In this document: positions 37,533-46,557 of the stretch, piece after piece
Numbering within the stretch: the first letter of the stretch is position 1
Layout of the letters: each line of letters opens with the position of its first letter
Assembly (NCBI GenBank): GCA_966211765.1
Contig: CBIHOV010000005.1
Location: 62,001-126,000, forward strand
DNA: 64,000 nucleotides
DNA from: Paraflavitalea sp966211765
GTDB taxonomy: Bacteria > Bacteroidota > Bacteroidia > Chitinophagales > Chitinophagaceae
Direction: 5' to 3'
Made by a program: the position numbers and the translations under genes
Notes under the pieces: generated by a model
Seen by the model: only the letters and a program-made list of their open reading frames with translations
What the model was told of the DNA's origin: nothing
Databases searched by the model: none

Positions 37533-38741
37533 ATGTACCGCCAATTCGCCCTGTTCGCTGTTACCTGTTGCCTCCTGCTCACCACCATGGCACAGGACAT
37601 AAAGCCTCTGACCTATGATCCTCACATCGAAACAGGGAATGGATTAAAGAACAGCTTTGCGGCCATCAGCGTCAAAAAACATCTCACCGTAGCTTTTCTG
37701 GGCGGCTCTATCACCAATATGCAGGGATGGCGGAATAAAGTAGATACCTTTCTAAGGGAGGCCTACCCTGCTACCCAATTCCGTTTCATCAATGCTGGCA
37801 TCCCTTCCCTGGGCAGTTTGCCCCACGCTTTCCGTTTACAAAGAGATGTGCTGGACTCCGGACAAATAGACTTGCTCTTCCTCGAAGCAGCGGTAAACGA
37901 CCATGTTAATGGTACCGACAGTCTTACCCAGGTACTTACACTTGAAGGGATCATACGCCATGCCCTTAAGGTCAACCCTGCTATGGACATTGTACTGATG
38001 GCTTTTGCTGATCCCGATAAAATGAAAGATTACGATAATAACCGGATACCTGTCGAGATCGCCAACCATCAAATGATCGCCAGGCATTATAATCTCCCCT
38101 TTATTAACCTGGCTAAAGAAGTACACGACCAGATGCAAAATGGTGAGTTTAGCTGGGAAAAAGACTTTAAGGACCTTCATCCCTCTCCTTTTGGGCAGCA
38201 ATTGTATTTTAACTCCATCATGCAACTTTTGATCACCTGTTTTACGGATGCAGCAGCAGAGGCCGGACATTATTATGTTCAAAAGAAGGCAATGCCCAAA
38301 CCCCTCAATAAACAGGTATTGGAAAACGGTCGGTATTATAGCATTGATCATGCCCGGCCTGGTGAAGGATGGGAATTAAACCCCGATTGGACACCTACAG
38401 ATGGCCTGCACACAAGGCCTGGCTTCGTACACCGCCCCATGCTGGTAGCCACCTCACCCGGCGCCACGCTCACGCTGCCCTTTGAAGGCAACGCCATTGG
38501 CATCGCCATCGTGTCGGGAAAAGATGCGGGCATTGTATCTTATTCAATTGACAATGGTCCCATCAAAGAAATTGATCTTTTTACCCAATGGAGCAAGTCG
38601 CTGCATCTCCCCTGGTACCTGCTGTTGGGCAGTAATCTTAAAAAAGGAAAACATACCCTACAATTAAAAATAACAGCAGAAAATAATAAACAAAGTACAG
38701 GCTATGCCTGCCGGATCGTTTACTTTCTGGTGAATCAATAA
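37533..38741 (+). CDS. Secreted SGNH/GDSL-type hydrolase
   Basis: The protein has 402 residues. Signal peptide MYRQFALFAVTCCLLLTTMA, then an SGNH fold: catalytic Ser in block I (AFLGGSITNMQGW), Gly in NAGIPSLGS, Asn in LEAAVNDHVNG and His in DLHPSPFGQQLY near residue 211. A C-terminal beta region (about 260-400, TLPFEGNAIGIAIVSGKDAG) may be a carbohydrate-binding-like domain. These are esterases or acetyl-hydrolases, commonly deacetylating plant polysaccharides in Bacteroidota. It stands alone, 231 bp after ppsA. The substrate is unknown; polysaccharide deacetylation is inferred. Confidence 0.85.
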   Translation: MYRQFALFAVTCCLLLTTMAQDIKPLTYDPHIETGNGLKNSFAAISVKKHLTVAFLGGSITNMQGWRNKVDTFLREAYPATQFRFINAGIPSLGSLPHAFRLQRDVLDSGQIDLLFLEAAVNDHVNGTDSLTQVLTLEGIIRHALKVNPAMDIVLMAFADPDKMKDYDNNRIPVEIANHQMIARHYNLPFINLAKEVHDQMQNGEFSWEKDFKDLHPSPFGQQLYFNSIMQLLITCFTDAAAEAGHYYVQKKAMPKPLNKQVLENGRYYSIDHARPGEGWELNPDWTPTDGLHTRPGFVHRPMLVATSPGATLTLPFEGNAIGIAIVSGKDAGIVSYSIDNGPIKEIDLFTQWSKSLHLPWYLLLGSNLKKGKHTLQLKITAENNKQSTGYACRIVYFLVNQ

Positions 38742-38772
38742 AAAAAGCCGCCCATCGTGTGAAGTGCGGCTT
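38741..38772. terminator. Bidirectional terminator between the SGNH gene and the DUF3857 genes
   Basis: Stem aagccgc (38745-38751) with gcggctt (38766-38772), an A-run on the left and a T/C-rich run on the right. It serves the convergent ends of the SGNH gene and the 771-residue DUF3857 gene; the minus-strand T-run is the stronger. Confidence 0.75.
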
Positions 38773-38797
38773 CCTTTCTCATTGACATAATTTTATT

Positions 38798-40987
38798 TTA
38801 TAGTTTCTTCAAGATGATCTTTGCTTGCGATATCTCATAGGCAGCATCCAGTATCGCCAGCATCTGCGGCCACTGGGTGGTTTCAAAACGATGGCCGGCA
38901 TAAATCTTCTTAGCGTACACATGCAAGGTATTCCCTTCCACAAAGGCTGTGCTGATAAAACTGCCACAGGCATTTTCGATCTTCTTTTGCAGGTTCTCAA
39001 GCCCCTTAACTACATAGCCGGCTGGAATAGCAAAGGTAATCTTCCAGTTCAAGGCCCGTGGATAACGAACATCTACCGGGAATACCCGGTTACGTTCTTC
39101 TTTCTGCACCCTGGGCTGCAACCCCATCAATCCTGTTATCGGCACCACCAAGTCTTTACCGGCAGGCATGGTCATGTCAGCCAATACGAATCTTTCATAA
39201 TATTTCAGGTTACGTTTATTGAAACTTCTGCCATCCTCCAGCAATGCAAAACTGTCATATTTTTCTACTCTATAATCATATTCGTTCCCTGCCAATTCCT
39301 TCATCATAACAAGCTTTTTCGCTTTCCATTCATTCTTTTGATTATCTCTTTTTTCAATAGCTGCTTTTGTTTCTGTTATTCCCACTCCTTCCACTGAACC
39401 TTTGCCATTGGAATTCAAGTAATCAACTTCCATATACGGGGTCATTGTCAGCACATCTTCAATAACATCCTCTTTCACATGACCTTTCGCTTCTACTGAT
39501 TTTTCCAACACCATATTTACTTTTGCCTCATCCAAATGGGCATTTATCTGCGTAAGAAGTGTATTATCCAGCGTATCAGTAGATGGTAATATCTCACTGA
39601 CTGCTTTTATTTTCTCGTCCTTGTAATGAAAAACAACAGCTTCATTGCCAATAAGCGAACCGTGCAATTCTTCCGGATTATAGTGTTTACCGGGATTACT
39701 GTAATATTTATCGCCGTATTTGATAAGCCAAGTCAATTCCTCTGTAAACAAAATAGCCCCCGTCCTGGACTTTGTATTTAGGGCACTCATTACAATCTGA
39801 TGTTCGATTTTTCTCCGCTCCAGCAAGTTAGAAAACATCTTTGTGAATCGATAGTCATTCCAGTTACCGGCTACCGTATGAGTCCTTAACAAATAATAGA
39901 CCTTTTTTACATACTCATCCGGACTCACGTCTTTGAGGCCTTTCCTAATCAAAGATTGGAAAATTACACCTGATTCATAATTTACATCCTCCCATCTGCC
40001 TGAAGAATAGGCAGTTTTTTTCTTCTTTTCAATATCAAACCAAAAGGCCTTTGCTTTTTCCCCAAACTCTTCAATATCCATATCCTTTTTCATATCTTTC
40101 AAATCTATAAACCACACAAAATCTGCGTTTTTTCTAGCGGCAAAAATTACTTGGAATTTAATGGAAGGCAATTCCATATATTCATTTACGTAACGGGTAT
40201 CAGTGAGCTTTTCACGGGCAATGTCTTCCCACCGAAATGTTTTACTCTTCTCATTGGTTGTTTCCACAAATGCAGGTGCCCCTTTGAAGCTTTTGTACCC
40301 CATAAAAAACTTTTCATGCTTCAATATTACTTCAATTACTTGTTTAACTACAGGCAACTCCCGGTTGCAGAGATAGTACAAGGGGTCAAACTCCATAAAT
40401 ACTGAGTTAAAGTTAGATTCCAGGTTATGGTTAAAGACGTTATTGAAATTTCTGAATTCATATTCTATGATATCTCCTTCCTCCAGGTCAGGCACCACTA
40501 TTTTGAAGTAAACCAGCCTGGAAGATGAAGGAAGAAGCGCGTCGGTGTAGGCCTTAAAAATTGCGGGCACTTGTTTAACATTTTCCACACTGATAGCCTC
40601 TGCAAGATCCACCGGTATCAGGGTGCCATCTTTTTTGATCACCCTGGCAGCAAAAACATCTCCTTCCCCAAACAGCCTGAAGTACAATACAGAGTATTGC
40701 TCAATAGCAAATTGATCATTCAGTAATATCTTACGACGCTCGGCTTCATTTACTCCCTGCCAATCAAAATTAAAACTGGTTTTCAGGCTTAGGAGCACAG
40801 CACTTTCACCAGCCCATTGAGCGGGGTTATTGTTCCCTTTAAAATCAGCATCTTCAGCAGACAACAAGGGATATGTTTCAAGGTTCTTTTGAAAACGCTG
40901 AAGTTGCTTTTTTGAAATACGCTGCTGGCTGTATGTTTCACTTGTACCAATCAGGGCCAGTATGCAGCAGAAAAAAAATCGTTTCAT
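38798..40987 (-). CDS. DUF3857-domain secreted protein, transglutaminase-like but lacking the catalytic Cys
   Basis: About 729 residues from the start at 40987 (MKRFFFCCILALIGTSETYS, a signal peptide); a longer ORF start at 41113 adds 42 residues without signal character. The DUF3857 domain is recognisable (YSVLYFRLFGEGDVFAARVIKKDG, IVVPDLEEGDIIEYEF). In the later transglutaminase-like region the place where the paralogue has YGDCKGM reads NWNDYRFTKM, so the nucleophilic Cys is missing. A C-terminal beta region follows (YPRALNWKITFAIPAGYVV). It is the second gene after the DUF3857 paralogue (40 bp apart), suggesting a pair that works together, perhaps as a periplasmic scaffold and enzyme. Function unknown. 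Confidence 0.8.
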   Translation of the reverse strand: MKRFFFCCILALIGTSETYSQQRISKKQLQRFQKNLETYPLLSAEDADFKGNNNPAQWAGESAVLLSLKTSFNFDWQGVNEAERRKILLNDQFAIEQYSVLYFRLFGEGDVFAARVIKKDGTLIPVDLAEAISVENVKQVPAIFKAYTDALLPSSSRLVYFKIVVPDLEEGDIIEYEFRNFNNVFNHNLESNFNSVFMEFDPLYYLCNRELPVVKQVIEVILKHEKFFMGYKSFKGAPAFVETTNEKSKTFRWEDIAREKLTDTRYVNEYMELPSIKFQVIFAARKNADFVWFIDLKDMKKDMDIEEFGEKAKAFWFDIEKKKKTAYSSGRWEDVNYESGVIFQSLIRKGLKDVSPDEYVKKVYYLLRTHTVAGNWNDYRFTKMFSNLLERRKIEHQIVMSALNTKSRTGAILFTEELTWLIKYGDKYYSNPGKHYNPEELHGSLIGNEAVVFHYKDEKIKAVSEILPSTDTLDNTLLTQINAHLDEAKVNMVLEKSVEAKGHVKEDVIEDVLTMTPYMEVDYLNSNGKGSVEGVGITETKAAIEKRDNQKNEWKAKKLVMMKELAGNEYDYRVEKYDSFALLEDGRSFNKRNLKYYERFVLADMTMPAGKDLVVPITGLMGLQPRVQKEERNRVFPVDVRYPRALNWKITFAIPAGYVVKGLENLQKKIENACGSFISTAFVEGNTLHVYAKKIYAGHRFETTQWPQMLAILDAAYEISQAKIILKKL

Positions 40988-41027
40988 GCAATATAGTTTG
41001 GAAGGTTGCTTAATCACATTGTATGGT

Positions 41028-42974
41028 TTATGGCAACCCAATGGATATGTAGTTTCGGTTGAATTCTTTGATCTTATTGAGAAATGCTTTCCACGCAGCC
41101 AGATCCGAAGCATGGATTACCGGGGAATTCATCCGCATTGTCTTTTTCAAAGTGATTTTATTTCCCACGGCAGTATAGGAAGCTTCCATACTATTACTTT
41201 CGAAGGTAGAGTGAAGAGGTGTTGGCCCTGCCAGCATTTTGGCCTTGACAGGCAACTCTAGGACTACCTCATCCATAGTTACAAATACTTTGTGAAGATC
41301 GATAGCGTTTTGCCTATCCTCCTCGGGAATAAAGCTGGCAAACGTACGAGGGAAGAAATCAATCCCGACATAACAGGTTTTATCCACCTGGGTAACCTGG
41401 TTGCTAATCTCTACATCGCCCTCCAGTACCAGTTGGATATCGCGGTTAGTGAAATCTGAAGTTTTAATATTGGTAACCGCTGCATCATTTCCATTCAATG
41501 CCACCATATGTATAACAAATTCCTTGCGTTCGTTGGCGGGGATTTTATTATAGATATAATGAAAGAAGCTTTTTGATTCTCCGTCAAAAGTCATTTTCAC
41601 ATGTCCACTGATCTTATTGCCTTTCAGCGCAAGTGAAGCCTGGGTAACCATCTGGTTTACTTCAGGCACGGGAGGCGGTACATTTTCCACTTTATACTTA
41701 TCGCCATGCTGCACCAGCACATTCTTGCCCTGTATGCGATAAGCGTTGATGCCTAAAGCTGCTTTTTTTTCCGTGCCATCCAGAAAATACGCTTTGCCTT
41801 TGAGGTACAAGACACTGATAGCGTGGTTATCTACACATAAGGATTGAATCTCAGTGCGATCATAAGGAATTTCACGGGTGCCTATCCAGGCAAAATGAGC
41901 GTCAAAGCCTGCTAGCTTCAGCATTTCTGTCAGGAGATTAGCCATGCCTTTACAATCTCCATATTTATTATTAAACACTTCCTGCACTGCCTGGGGAACA
42001 AAGCCCGAATAGCCTTCCTCAAAAGCGATATAGCGTATATTGTCCTGTACCCAATAATAAATAGCTTTTACCTTTTCCTCATCCGTAGTTTTCCCTTTCG
42101 TTAAATGAGCAACCTGTGCTGTCAGCAGATCGGTTTGGTTGTTGGCCTTCTTATATAGGAAATTGTACCAGGCATACATATCATCCAGGCTCTTGAAGCC
42201 ATTTAGTTTCTGTTGATTGACCACATACGTACGGACCGTAATCACCAGGTGCGGAAGATAAAATGATTTCCCCAGAGAAGATGGCTCCTGCTTTATGCCT
42301 GCAAGGTTTTCAGCAGTATAGGTATATACGTTCAGGCCTTTTTCTTTCTTTACTTCTTTTTTGATCTTATAACCAGCAAAGTTCTTTTCTGTTATTTCGA
42401 GTTCCAGCCAATCGGGCACTTTAAAACTGATGCTGTGCTGCATTACCGGAAAGGCATCGTGAAAAAACAGGCGTGCGAGGTATTTGGCATCCGTATATGC
42501 ATAATTATAATTGAAACGGAAACGTTGGCCACTTTTATCAGCAGGAAAGTTGTGGTGCAAGCCATAACTATCGTCAAAAAAAACAGATTCATCCGTGAGC
42601 GATACTTTAGCTGGTGAAGAACTCCAGGGTCTAAAATTTCTTTTGAAATAAGACTCCACTATGTAATCGGACAATTTTACAAACTGGTTATAAGGAAGCA
42701 GATAATCAATGCTGGTCTCATTTTTAATAGCCACCATCTCTACTGTACCTTTTTCATTGGCTGTGACCACCGGCAACTCGTTAATACCCTTGCCGGTACC
42801 AAATTCTATTTCCTGCTGTATAAGATAAGCGCCATAATTGCACTTATCATCGAACTTTTTCAGGATCGCCGCCTGCCTAATACCTTCATCATCAACCGTT
42901 TGAGGCGACACTTGTGCCGAAGCAATATAAGAATAAACAGTAAGTAATACTGTCGCCAGGGAGAATCTGATCAT
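41028..42974 (-). CDS. DUF3857 and transglutaminase-like domain secreted protein with intact catalytic triad
   Basis: The protein has 648 residues. Signal peptide MIRFSLATVLLTVYSYIASAQ. The N-terminal half is DUF3857-like, followed by a transglutaminase-like fold with Cys341 in NKYGDCKGMANLL, His384 in CVDNHAISVLYL and Asp399 in FLDGTEKKA, the normal Cys-His-Asp triad. A C-terminal DUF3858-like beta region ends the protein. Bacterial relatives act as peptidases or acyl-transferases on cell-envelope proteins, but no member of this exact group has a role that I can name. First gene of a two-gene unit with a Cys-less paralogue behind it. Confidence 0.85.
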   Translation of the reverse strand: MIRFSLATVLLTVYSYIASAQVSPQTVDDEGIRQAAILKKFDDKCNYGAYLIQQEIEFGTGKGINELPVVTANEKGTVEMVAIKNETSIDYLLPYNQFVKLSDYIVESYFKRNFRPWSSSPAKVSLTDESVFFDDSYGLHHNFPADKSGQRFRFNYNYAYTDAKYLARLFFHDAFPVMQHSISFKVPDWLELEITEKNFAGYKIKKEVKKEKGLNVYTYTAENLAGIKQEPSSLGKSFYLPHLVITVRTYVVNQQKLNGFKSLDDMYAWYNFLYKKANNQTDLLTAQVAHLTKGKTTDEEKVKAIYYWVQDNIRYIAFEEGYSGFVPQAVQEVFNNKYGDCKGMANLLTEMLKLAGFDAHFAWIGTREIPYDRTEIQSLCVDNHAISVLYLKGKAYFLDGTEKKAALGINAYRIQGKNVLVQHGDKYKVENVPPPVPEVNQMVTQASLALKGNKISGHVKMTFDGESKSFFHYIYNKIPANERKEFVIHMVALNGNDAAVTNIKTSDFTNRDIQLVLEGDVEISNQVTQVDKTCYVGIDFFPRTFASFIPEEDRQNAIDLHKVFVTMDEVVLELPVKAKMLAGPTPLHSTFESNSMEASYTAVGNKITLKKTMRMNSPVIHASDLAAWKAFLNKIKEFNRNYISIGLP

Positions 42975-43181
42975 ACGGTTTATTTGGGGTTATGGGGATG
43001 CAAACTTATACTATTTCAACATACTAACCCTTATCTGCATTTGTAGCAATTCCAACGAAAAATCGGAAAACCTGCACTTACCGTATATGGAAATGTAAAT
43101 TAATATATCCTCATATCACCGAAACTATGGACCCTCAAGGACGGGTCGTAAAAGATGAAAAAGCTATTCAAGTACCGACAA

Positions 43182-43210
43182 TCTCAAGATCACAAATTGT
43201 GATCTTGAGA
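43182..43210. repeat. Perfect 29-bp palindrome upstream of the ORF6N gene
   Basis: Two 14-bp arms (43182-43195 and 43197-43210) around a single central base, 57 bp before the ORF6N start. A closely related palindrome occurs inside the gene at 43491-43517. The 25-bp cores differ at three positions: the centre and one symmetric pair. It could be a protein operator or an mRNA leader hairpin. Confidence 0.9.
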
Positions 43211-43266
43211 TACAGATCACTCATACATTTGATTATCAAAGTCTTACAATTAAAGCAATTACTTTT

Positions 43267-43836
43267 ATGGTATTGATCCAAACTATCCAGAACAGAATTT
43301 ACGAGATACGGGGTGAGCGAGTGATGCTTGATAAGGATTTGGCAGAACTTTATGAAGTGGAAACCAGAGTGCTCAATCAAGCAGTAAAACGAAACCTAAA
43401 AAGATTTCCAATCGATTTCATGTTTCAGCTTACCCGCCAGGAATGGGATAACCTGCAGCGCCAAATTGGTGGTATGGATAGCACTGCCCCTTCAAGGTCA
43501 CAATTTGTGACCTTGAACACAGCTCATGGCAAAAACTTAAAGTATCTGCCCCATGTATTCACCGAACAGGGAGTTGCCATGTTAAGTTCCGTCCTTAACT
43601 CCGATAAAGCCATCACCATGAACATCGCCATCATGCGCGTATTTGTGGAAATCAGGAGAACACTGCTGGTACAAAACGATATCAGGGAGCAAATAAAACT
43701 AATTCGGGAACGATTGAGGGAGCACGATGCACAACTCAACCATATCTACGACGCTATGGAAAATCTACTGGATGAAAAGGTCGCACAAAAGAAATGGGGA
43801 GACAGGGATAGAATAGGTTTTAAGTCCCATGTATAA
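43267..43836 (+). CDS. ORF6N-domain protein
   Basis: The protein has 189 residues. The N-terminal ORF6N domain spans about residues 5-95: IQNRIYEIRGERVMLDKDLAELYEVETRVLNQAVKRN, FPIDFMFQLTRQEW, then KYLPHVFTEQGVAMLSSVLNSDKA. A C-terminal coiled coil (LRERLREHDAQLNHIYDAMENLL) ends in DRDRIGFK, the usual ending, so the protein is complete. ORF6N is a DNA-binding-type domain related to KilA-N and Bro proteins, common in phages and in bacterial chromosomes. No phage genes lie nearby. The segment SRSQFVTLN (residues 76-84) is encoded by a perfect palindrome that has a near-copy upstream, hinting at autoregulation or another DNA-level role. Confidence 0.88.
   Translation: MVLIQTIQNRIYEIRGERVMLDKDLAELYEVETRVLNQAVKRNLKRFPIDFMFQLTRQEWDNLQRQIGGMDSTAPSRSQFVTLNTAHGKNLKYLPHVFTEQGVAMLSSVLNSDKAITMNIAIMRVFVEIRRTLLVQNDIREQIKLIRERLREHDAQLNHIYDAMENLLDEKVAQKKWGDRDRIGFKSHV
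43491..43517. repeat. Perfect 27-bp palindrome inside the ORF6N coding region
   Basis: Two 13-bp arms around one central base. In frame it encodes S76-R-S-Q-F-V-T-L-N84. The upstream copy, read on the same strand from 43184, would encode SRSQIVILR, nearly the same peptide, though not in frame with the gene. Confidence 0.9.
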
Positions 43837-43922
43837 CCAGGAAGTAGCCCACTCCATTTCCCCATTGTTAGCTTTTTAATCTAAATGGCTGGAAAGGCGT
43901 ATTTTAGCCAAAACCTTATCAA

Positions 43923-44903
43923 ATGAAACAAAGCACGCCTCTGTTACTACTATCTTCTATCGGCATCTCCGCCTTGATCACATTAGCCGCCTGCAGTAAG
44001 CAAAACGAAATTGATGGATCCAATAAAGACCAAAACGGCATCGCAAACAGATCTGTTTCACAAATGGGTACTTTGGATTTCCCCAATTGTGTCAATATAT
44101 GGGATTATTCGACTGGTACTTTCCCCTGGTCGGTCACGTACCCATGTCCGGCTAATGCTGACCAGGAAGCTGTTAATGCCAATGATATTAAACGCCAGAA
44201 AAGAATTGATTCAATAATCAATGCCAATATTTATAAATACCGCGAACAAATCTTTTCACCAGGCGCCATATCTCCCTGTACTGAACCACTTGACAATTAT
44301 TCCTATATTCCTCTTTATGGGGTATCCGCAGTGAACAATAACATTAATGTGTTATTGGCCGCTTTTACCGGAGGTGGTCAGGCCACTGTTACAGTATATG
44401 TGTGGCAAAATGGTATTTTAGGAGGAGGTATTTTTATCAGCCTGGAACAGGGATCAGTAGTAAAAACATTTGGATTTTATCCCAACACTGCCTATTCCTA
44501 CCCGACAAGCGGCTGTGGAGTTAACGGTAGGTTTCATAATACCAATTTGACTGTTCAGGGAGAGATCAGAAACAATAGTGAATTAATCTACTCTGTAAGT
44601 ATTTCCAAAGTGATTAATTCTTTTCAGTTCCAAAACTTAAAAATGTATTTGAGCAATACAGGCAATCCCAATTTTTACAACTATAACCTCAATTCATTCA
44701 ATGAGGTGCATTATGCATTGGGAGCACTAAGTTCAGTTGGAATTTCGACTACTTATCAAAATATTACCGGGGCCAATAATTATTCAAGCCCTGTCACTCC
44801 ATATCAGCTTGGTCAAAACCTTAAATTATTGACAGCACCTTCCGGTGCAACCATAAATCTTAACGGCGGAGTTACACCCGGAGTTTCAGACATTACCGAA
44901 TAA
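43923..44903 (+). CDS. Lipoprotein of unknown function
   Basis: The protein has 326 residues. Lipoprotein signal MKQSTPLLLLSSIGISALITLAACS with the lipobox Cys24. The mature protein is rich in Asn, Tyr, Gly and Ser with beta-strand character (NNNINVLLAAFTGGGQATVTV, SKVINSFQFQNLKMYL), suggesting a secreted or surface beta protein. I recognise no domain. It stands alone, 86 bp after the ORF6N gene, and is followed by a terminator. Confidence 0.75.
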   Translation: MKQSTPLLLLSSIGISALITLAACSKQNEIDGSNKDQNGIANRSVSQMGTLDFPNCVNIWDYSTGTFPWSVTYPCPANADQEAVNANDIKRQKRIDSIINANIYKYREQIFSPGAISPCTEPLDNYSYIPLYGVSAVNNNINVLLAAFTGGGQATVTVYVWQNGILGGGIFISLEQGSVVKTFGFYPNTAYSYPTSGCGVNGRFHNTNLTVQGEIRNNSELIYSVSISKVINSFQFQNLKMYLSNTGNPNFYNYNLNSFNEVHYALGALSSVGISTTYQNITGANNYSSPVTPYQLGQNLKLLTAPSGATINLNGGVTPGVSDITE

Positions 44904-44928
44904 CTAACCTAAATGCTATACAAAAGAC

Positions 44929-44956
44929 AAAGGCTGTCCCAACACGGGCAGCCTTT
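44929..44956. terminator. Hairpin between convergent lipoprotein and RMD1-like genes
   Basis: Stem 44929-44940 with 44946-44956, one bulged base and a 5-nt loop, between two convergent genes. The minus-strand side carries the better T-rich tail. Confidence 0.6.
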
Positions 44957-44983
44957 AGTATCCTGTAGATGTCATTGTACCCA

Positions 44984-45772
44984 CTAATAGATCTTGTCGA
45001 AAATTATATTCACGATCTCCACTGCAATGAGGATGATGATGATCCATTCCAATGTAGAACTGTGGGAGTGCTGGTTAATATCTTTGTAGATCTCAAGGTT
45101 TTCCTGGATAATGCTCAGACTTTCCTGCAGGCTCCGGTAACGGATCCTGATATCCAGTTCGATATTCAATTGGGAATGCAGGTCGTTGAGGTATTGATCA
45201 TCCCAGGTAATATCGGGACTGTCAAAAATATACAGGTTGCGCGCTATCTTATTCTTCAGGTTGAGCGCCTTGCCAATGTACTTCAACAGACCTTTTCCTT
45301 TGATCGAGAACTTGCCCTTTTCTTCCAGCTCATTGCTGAAATAAGTGGTTTGCTCCAGCAGGATATTCGTTTGGTCAATATAATAATCGAGCGCTACCGA
45401 CTGGGCTATATTGAGCATCACGATCTTGGCCACATCCAGGTTAATATGATTGACAATGATCTTGTCAAACAACACTTTGGTGGGAGAATCGGGTATCATT
45501 TCCAGTTCAATCTGTTCACTCTCCAGTTCATTCACCGCGAGCGACAGTATCTTCCGTAGGTTCCCAATAATATCTGTTTGTAAAGTCTTTTCAACGCCAA
45601 AAAATACCACACTTCCGTAATCAAATACCTGGAACCAGGAAAATTGACTGGTTTCGTAGATGAGCTCTGTAGGATCAGCGTAAACACAATGAAAGGTGAG
45701 ACTGTTTTTAATTAGCTTCAGGTCCAATCGTCCGCCCAGGTGATATCCAATAATAGTTACTTTCATAATCAA
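44984..45772 (-). CDS. RMD1-family (DUF155) protein with C-terminal membrane anchor
   Basis: The protein has 262 residues (or 260 from the second Met). The RMD1/DUF155 pattern is visible: VFDYGSVVFFG near residue 50, helices around NLDVAKIVMLNIAQSVALDYY and YIFDSPDITWDDQYLNDL, and a C-terminal membrane segment LEWIIIILIAVEIVNIIF after a polar linker. Eukaryotic relatives (RMD1, RMND1) bind mitochondrial membranes and support translation there; the bacterial role is not known to me. Last gene of the redox/chaperone cluster, 85 bp after thioredoxin. Confidence 0.8.
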   Translation of the reverse strand: MIMKVTIIGYHLGGRLDLKLIKNSLTFHCVYADPTELIYETSQFSWFQVFDYGSVVFFGVEKTLQTDIIGNLRKILSLAVNELESEQIELEMIPDSPTKVLFDKIIVNHINLDVAKIVMLNIAQSVALDYYIDQTNILLEQTTYFSNELEEKGKFSIKGKGLLKYIGKALNLKNKIARNLYIFDSPDITWDDQYLNDLHSQLNIELDIRIRYRSLQESLSIIQENLEIYKDINQHSHSSTLEWIIIILIAVEIVNIIFDKIY

Positions 45773-45857
45773 TCCTAATTAATCCCACTGCTAAAGTACG
45801 GATTAATAAGGCGCCCTTCATGATCACTTGTATGAAGTGCCGGGAAACAGCACCCAA

Positions 45858-46169
45858 CTATCCGATAAGATGAGGACCAATGCCAGCCATCAGGCTGCTT
45901 TTGTTGACCAACCCCGACTGTCTCCAAATCACTTTGCCATGCTTGAAGAGAATAAGGGTGGGGATACCCGTTACGCCATAAGTTTGCGCAGCATGCTGGT
46001 TCTTATCCACATCGATCTTGATGGTCTTTACTTTATTGGTCAATTCCCTGGCCACTTCCCGCACGATGGGGTCCATGGCTTTGCAGGGACCACACCAATC
46101 TGCATAGAAGTCAACCAGTACAGGCAAATCGCCCTGAATAAGTTCTGAGAATGATTTCATAATGATCAT
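45858..46169 (-). CDS. Thioredoxin
   Basis: The protein has 103 residues, cytoplasmic. Motif FYADWCGPCKAMDPI holds the redox pair in WCGPC, and TGIPTLILFKHGK has the cis-Pro. Size is typical. Its start directly abuts the stop of the 121-residue unknown gene (46170), so translation is probably coupled. It likely serves disulfide reduction for the co-encoded peroxiredoxin, which is an inference from the cluster. Confidence 0.95.
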   Translation of the reverse strand: MIIMKSFSELIQGDLPVLVDFYADWCGPCKAMDPIVREVARELTNKVKTIKIDVDKNQHAAQTYGVTGIPTLILFKHGKVIWRQSGLVNKSSLMAGIGPHLIG

Positions 46170-46535
46170 TTAATGTGAAACCCGGCCAGATGCCAGTTCT
46201 ACCTGCAACCTGGCCACTACCGGATTGGCGATGTCCGCATTCAGGATAATGAGTTGCAGACCAAGGTCCGAAACCAGCCAGTCTTTTTTCAAAGCCTCGC
46301 CGGCATAGATAAAAATACTTTTGAAATGCTCGGTCGGACTAATGCCTGCCGTTACACAAACCACCAGTGCCTTTTGTACTGCTTTTTCCAATTCTATGTC
46401 TTCCAGCATACAACGCTCGCGCAAAGAACCTGCGTAATGTATAAGCTGCCGGCTGATCAATATTTCCCTGATATCATCCAGCACCGTGGAATAAGTATCA
46501 GTATACGATGGATAAATAATTACATCAGGAAACAT
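46170..46535 (-). CDS. Unknown 121-residue protein coupled to DnaJ and thioredoxin genes
   Basis: No signal peptide and no membrane segment. Two helical regions (YSTVLDDIREILISRQLIHYA and EDIELEKAVQKALVVCVTAG) are followed by a beta-like segment (WLVSDLGLQLIILNADIANP). One Cys pair is present (Cys42 in ERCMLED and Cys60 in VVCVT) but not as CxxC. I recognise no family. It starts 22 bp after the DnaJ-like gene and abuts thioredoxin, so a role in the stress response is likely from context only. Confidence 0.6.
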   Translation of the reverse strand: MFPDVIIYPSYTDTYSTVLDDIREILISRQLIHYAGSLRERCMLEDIELEKAVQKALVVCVTAGISPTEHFKSIFIYAGEALKKDWLVSDLGLQLIILNADIANPVVARLQVELASGRVSH

Positions 46536-46557
46536 AATAATTAGAATTTATCAGGTT

